From: Gyrodactylus bullatarudis
Lineage: Eukaryota; Platyhelminthes; Monogenea; Gyrodactylidea; Gyrodactylidae
DNA length: 58,960 nucleotides
Reading direction: 5' to 3'
Assembly: GCA_012064415.1 (NCBI GenBank)
Contig: SSNU01000352.1
Location: forward strand, 1 to 58,960
Shown here: one piece after another, positions 56,293-58,960 of the stretch
Position numbering within the stretch: the stretch's first letter is position 1
Layout: each line of letters opens with the position of its first letter
Made by a program: the position numbers and the translations under genes
The notes under the pieces: generated by a model
What the model was told of the DNA's origin: nothing
Databases searched by the model: none
Seen by the model: only the letters and a program-made list of their open reading frames with translations

Positions 56293-58960
56293 AGTAAAAT
56301 AAGTCTATCAACTGTATTTCTATCAAAGCTCTAAAATTTGAGAGATTTTTTACTAAAAATGTAACTTTGACTCTATCACTGCCACTTTAGCCCTTTCAGT
56401 GGCGAGACTATTTCACAATTTTTATAAAAACCAAAATTTAGCCATGAAGATACCAAGTTATTTGGCCAAAAATATTACTAGTGCAAGTTCACATTGTGGG
56501 CTTCAATTAAAACTTTAATTGATCCAGAAACCTATCAAACTGGTAGAGTTATTAAGGTTCAAAAAAATTGGAAAATGGACATATATGTCCATCGACACCC
56601 GAGAGGGTTAATAGAAAATAATTTTGGATAAAAATTTTAATACTTCGAACCGAAAATTCATTCTGAACCACATTTTCAACCAGGGAAAATTAAATTGAAA
56701 AAAATTAAATATTAGAATTGAAAAATCTATCCCTTCTGAGCAGTCTCAAGTTCCTGCCTTAGATACTTGAAAGGCTTCCTCGTTGATATACCCGAATTAG
56801 ACATGAGATAAAAAGAAAATAAGTTTGAAAAGTGATCTGAAAGGCATTATAACCCAAAAAAAATCTTCTTCCCTGGATGCAATGGAATAAGCAAGTTAAA
56901 ATTCTCCACTGTTATTAATCATATTAATTTTTCTAATTTGGAATTCAAGATAGAAAAACTGTAATGTAAGCAAGATAATCTCATGGGATGCGTAGTACTC
57001 TTTCTCTCTCTAGCCAAGTATTGAATATCCCCTTGTCTCTCTTAGTTCTGCATCCCCTTTTGTCTTTTTCTTCCTGACAAGGAAGATTATGTTTCCCTTG
57101 ATGTTCATAGAACTCAATCCATTCTTACTCAAAATTAATAAATGTTAATGTTAAATGTTTTCAAAAACAAACAAGATCTTCTTGCTCAAGTCTATTTTAA
57201 TCAATGATTATTAATCATCAGTGAGTGGGAATAAATTTCAGAAATTAACACATTCTTCCTAGTTTCCTGCTATTTTTAATCTAATTTAATTCATGTTCAA
57301 AAGATGAATCTGATATTTTTTAATCTTGAATCTGGATCAGTGTAAATGAAATAAAATTTAGAAAATCCAATGCATTCACTGAAAAGATTTTCGATTATAT
57401 CTCGGTCGACAGAGAATATTCCTGTTCAGTTGCATATTTTGAGACTCGATCGTCCTATTTACTCACAACAGATTAATATACTGTATTAATGATACAATCG
57501 AAATTCTCTGAATGAAAAAATCATTTTCTAACCTAACACTTTGCTCAAATCAATTTTTTCGACTGATCTTATTTCTTGTTTGATTTTAATCGTTAACGTC
57601 CCACAGTCCTTTTAAATACACATAACAATTAAGAAACTCATTATGATATATCTAAGCATAAGAAAATACCTCGTTTTCGTTTGGTGAATGTTCATTTAAA
57701 ACTACTTTTAAGTAAGTAGGAATTTCAGTATAAAATAGACCCTGACAAGAATATTCCTTGGAAGAAAACATTTAAAAAAACTTTATTTTAGTAATTGTTT
57801 ATCATAATCACATTCAAAATAGAAAATTTGCCAGGTTATTGAAAAAATTAAATTATAAATAATCAAATATCTTCAAACTCCACATCTCAAGCTGGTAAAT
57901 CAATCTTCATACATTTTGCTCAGTGCAATAAATTAGTTCACCTAATAAGTGATCGTTAATGCTAACAAGGAAAAAGATTAAAAATGATAATTCTTATCTT
58001 TAGTATTTACTTTCTAGATCGTTGGGATCATTCATCAAAAAAAAGATATCTAAAGAGAAAATTATTGATGACAAGAGAAATGATGTCTCGATTAACCAAA
58101 CCATCAGGAAAAAAAATTATTTCTAGCATAAGATTTTAGCTTCATCATTAATGCCAAACTTTTGAAAGAATTACAGTGATATCTCGACTTGGGTCCTTCT
58201 TTATTCATAGTTATAACAATCGTAGCAACAAGTGACATCGTGAGTTAACAAAATATTCAGTAGGGATTTATAGAAAGAATTATCTGACCAGATTTGGTAA
58301 CTAATTCATAAATTTTGGTACAAACAACCTGTATCAGATAATCTTTCAGATGAAATAGAATTGATCGTGAAATTTTCTCATTTATCCGTTCTATTTACAA
58401 CTTTTTGAATGCTATACATACAGTTATGGTTTGAAAACCATAAGATAAAGAACTAAACGAGAATGCCGAATTTAATGCTACACAACACAAAAAGACGAGC
58501 TGTAAATTCTATCATAGATATGGCATCTCTCAAGGAATTAAGATGGTTAAAACAGGTCTTGAAATCTTCTGAAATAGTCATTGAATCAAGGGGAACATTG
58601 TTCGACAATCTATTTTTCTTCATACACATTATTATTGTGACCTATAATCTGAGATCAGTATAAAAAACAGAATCACCTTATTTGGATTTTGATAGTATTG
58701 ATCGATACATTAATGAAATGAATCAACAATTTGCCACGTTTGCAGATTTTTCCAATTATTATCCTGGAAAAACAATAAGAAGTAAATACAAAAACAGTAG
58801 TGAATGACTTGTTCGAAATTAAATAAAATATCTATTGAAATAGCCCAGTTGTAGACAATATTTTGAGAAAAGATCACCCTATTTACTCGAAAGGGGGAAA
58901 TACACACAGATCAATGCAAATTGTAAGGTCATCTCATGATATGATCGAAATTCTTCCAAT
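56293..58960. other. Gene-free stretch to window end
   Basis: About 2.7 kb of AT-rich sequence. A plus-strand 66-codon frame (58463-58663) has some helical, basic character (H-N-T-K-R-R-A-V, L-K-E-L-R-W-L-K-Q-V-L-K) but no splice sites or homology I can defend. Confidence 0.3.

Noticed and set aside
58463..58663. 66-codon plus frame near the window end
   Set aside because: Helical and basic, but lacks splice sites, homology or neighbouring exons.

Overview
The window is strongly AT-rich animal nuclear DNA. Genes have spliceosomal GT-AG introns and bilaterian orthologues: POLE2, INTS2, AK1, NDUFB10 and an HP1-type chromodomain protein. Transposons of animal type are present: piggyBac, mariner, APE-type LINEs, Penelope-like elements (PLEs) and many foldback MITEs. 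I cannot fix the species. A parasitic copepod (sea louse) or a flatworm-like lineage would fit the base composition, repeats and very short introns, but that is only a guess.

Layout. Positions 1-22,220 hold the genes. From the left there is a PLE relic, a broken helix-turn-helix-like ORF, an unrecognised three-exon gene (minus), POLE2 (minus, seven exons), INTS2 (plus, divergent from POLE2), AK1 (plus, five exons), NDUFB10 (minus), an HP1-like gene (plus, only 67 bp from NDUFB10) and a candidate 77-aa gene (minus). Positions 22,220-58,960 are mostly repeats: LINE and PLE copies nested in each other, a deleted mariner, and at least six families of long inverted-repeat elements. A GC-rich island (about 28.16-28.60 kb) stands out, and there are two possible small genes or exons (32.5 kb and 36.9-37.2 kb).

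The recognised genes are housekeeping genes for DNA replication, snRNA/mRNA 3' processing, adenylate balance, respiratory complex I and heterochromatin. They do not form one pathway. Two divergent pairs (POLE2/INTS2 and NDUFB10/HP1) share compact intergenic promoters.

The most unusual signals are four. (1) Very small introns of 25-32 bp recur in several genes; two are well supported by protein homology. (2) A dispersed hammerhead-ribozyme-like motif occurs in four copies, two at PLE 3' ends. Its stem I covaries between copies and its helix II is nearly absent. (3) The GC-rich island has nested complementary helices. (4) Exact NF-Y 'Y-box' motifs are enriched across the window.
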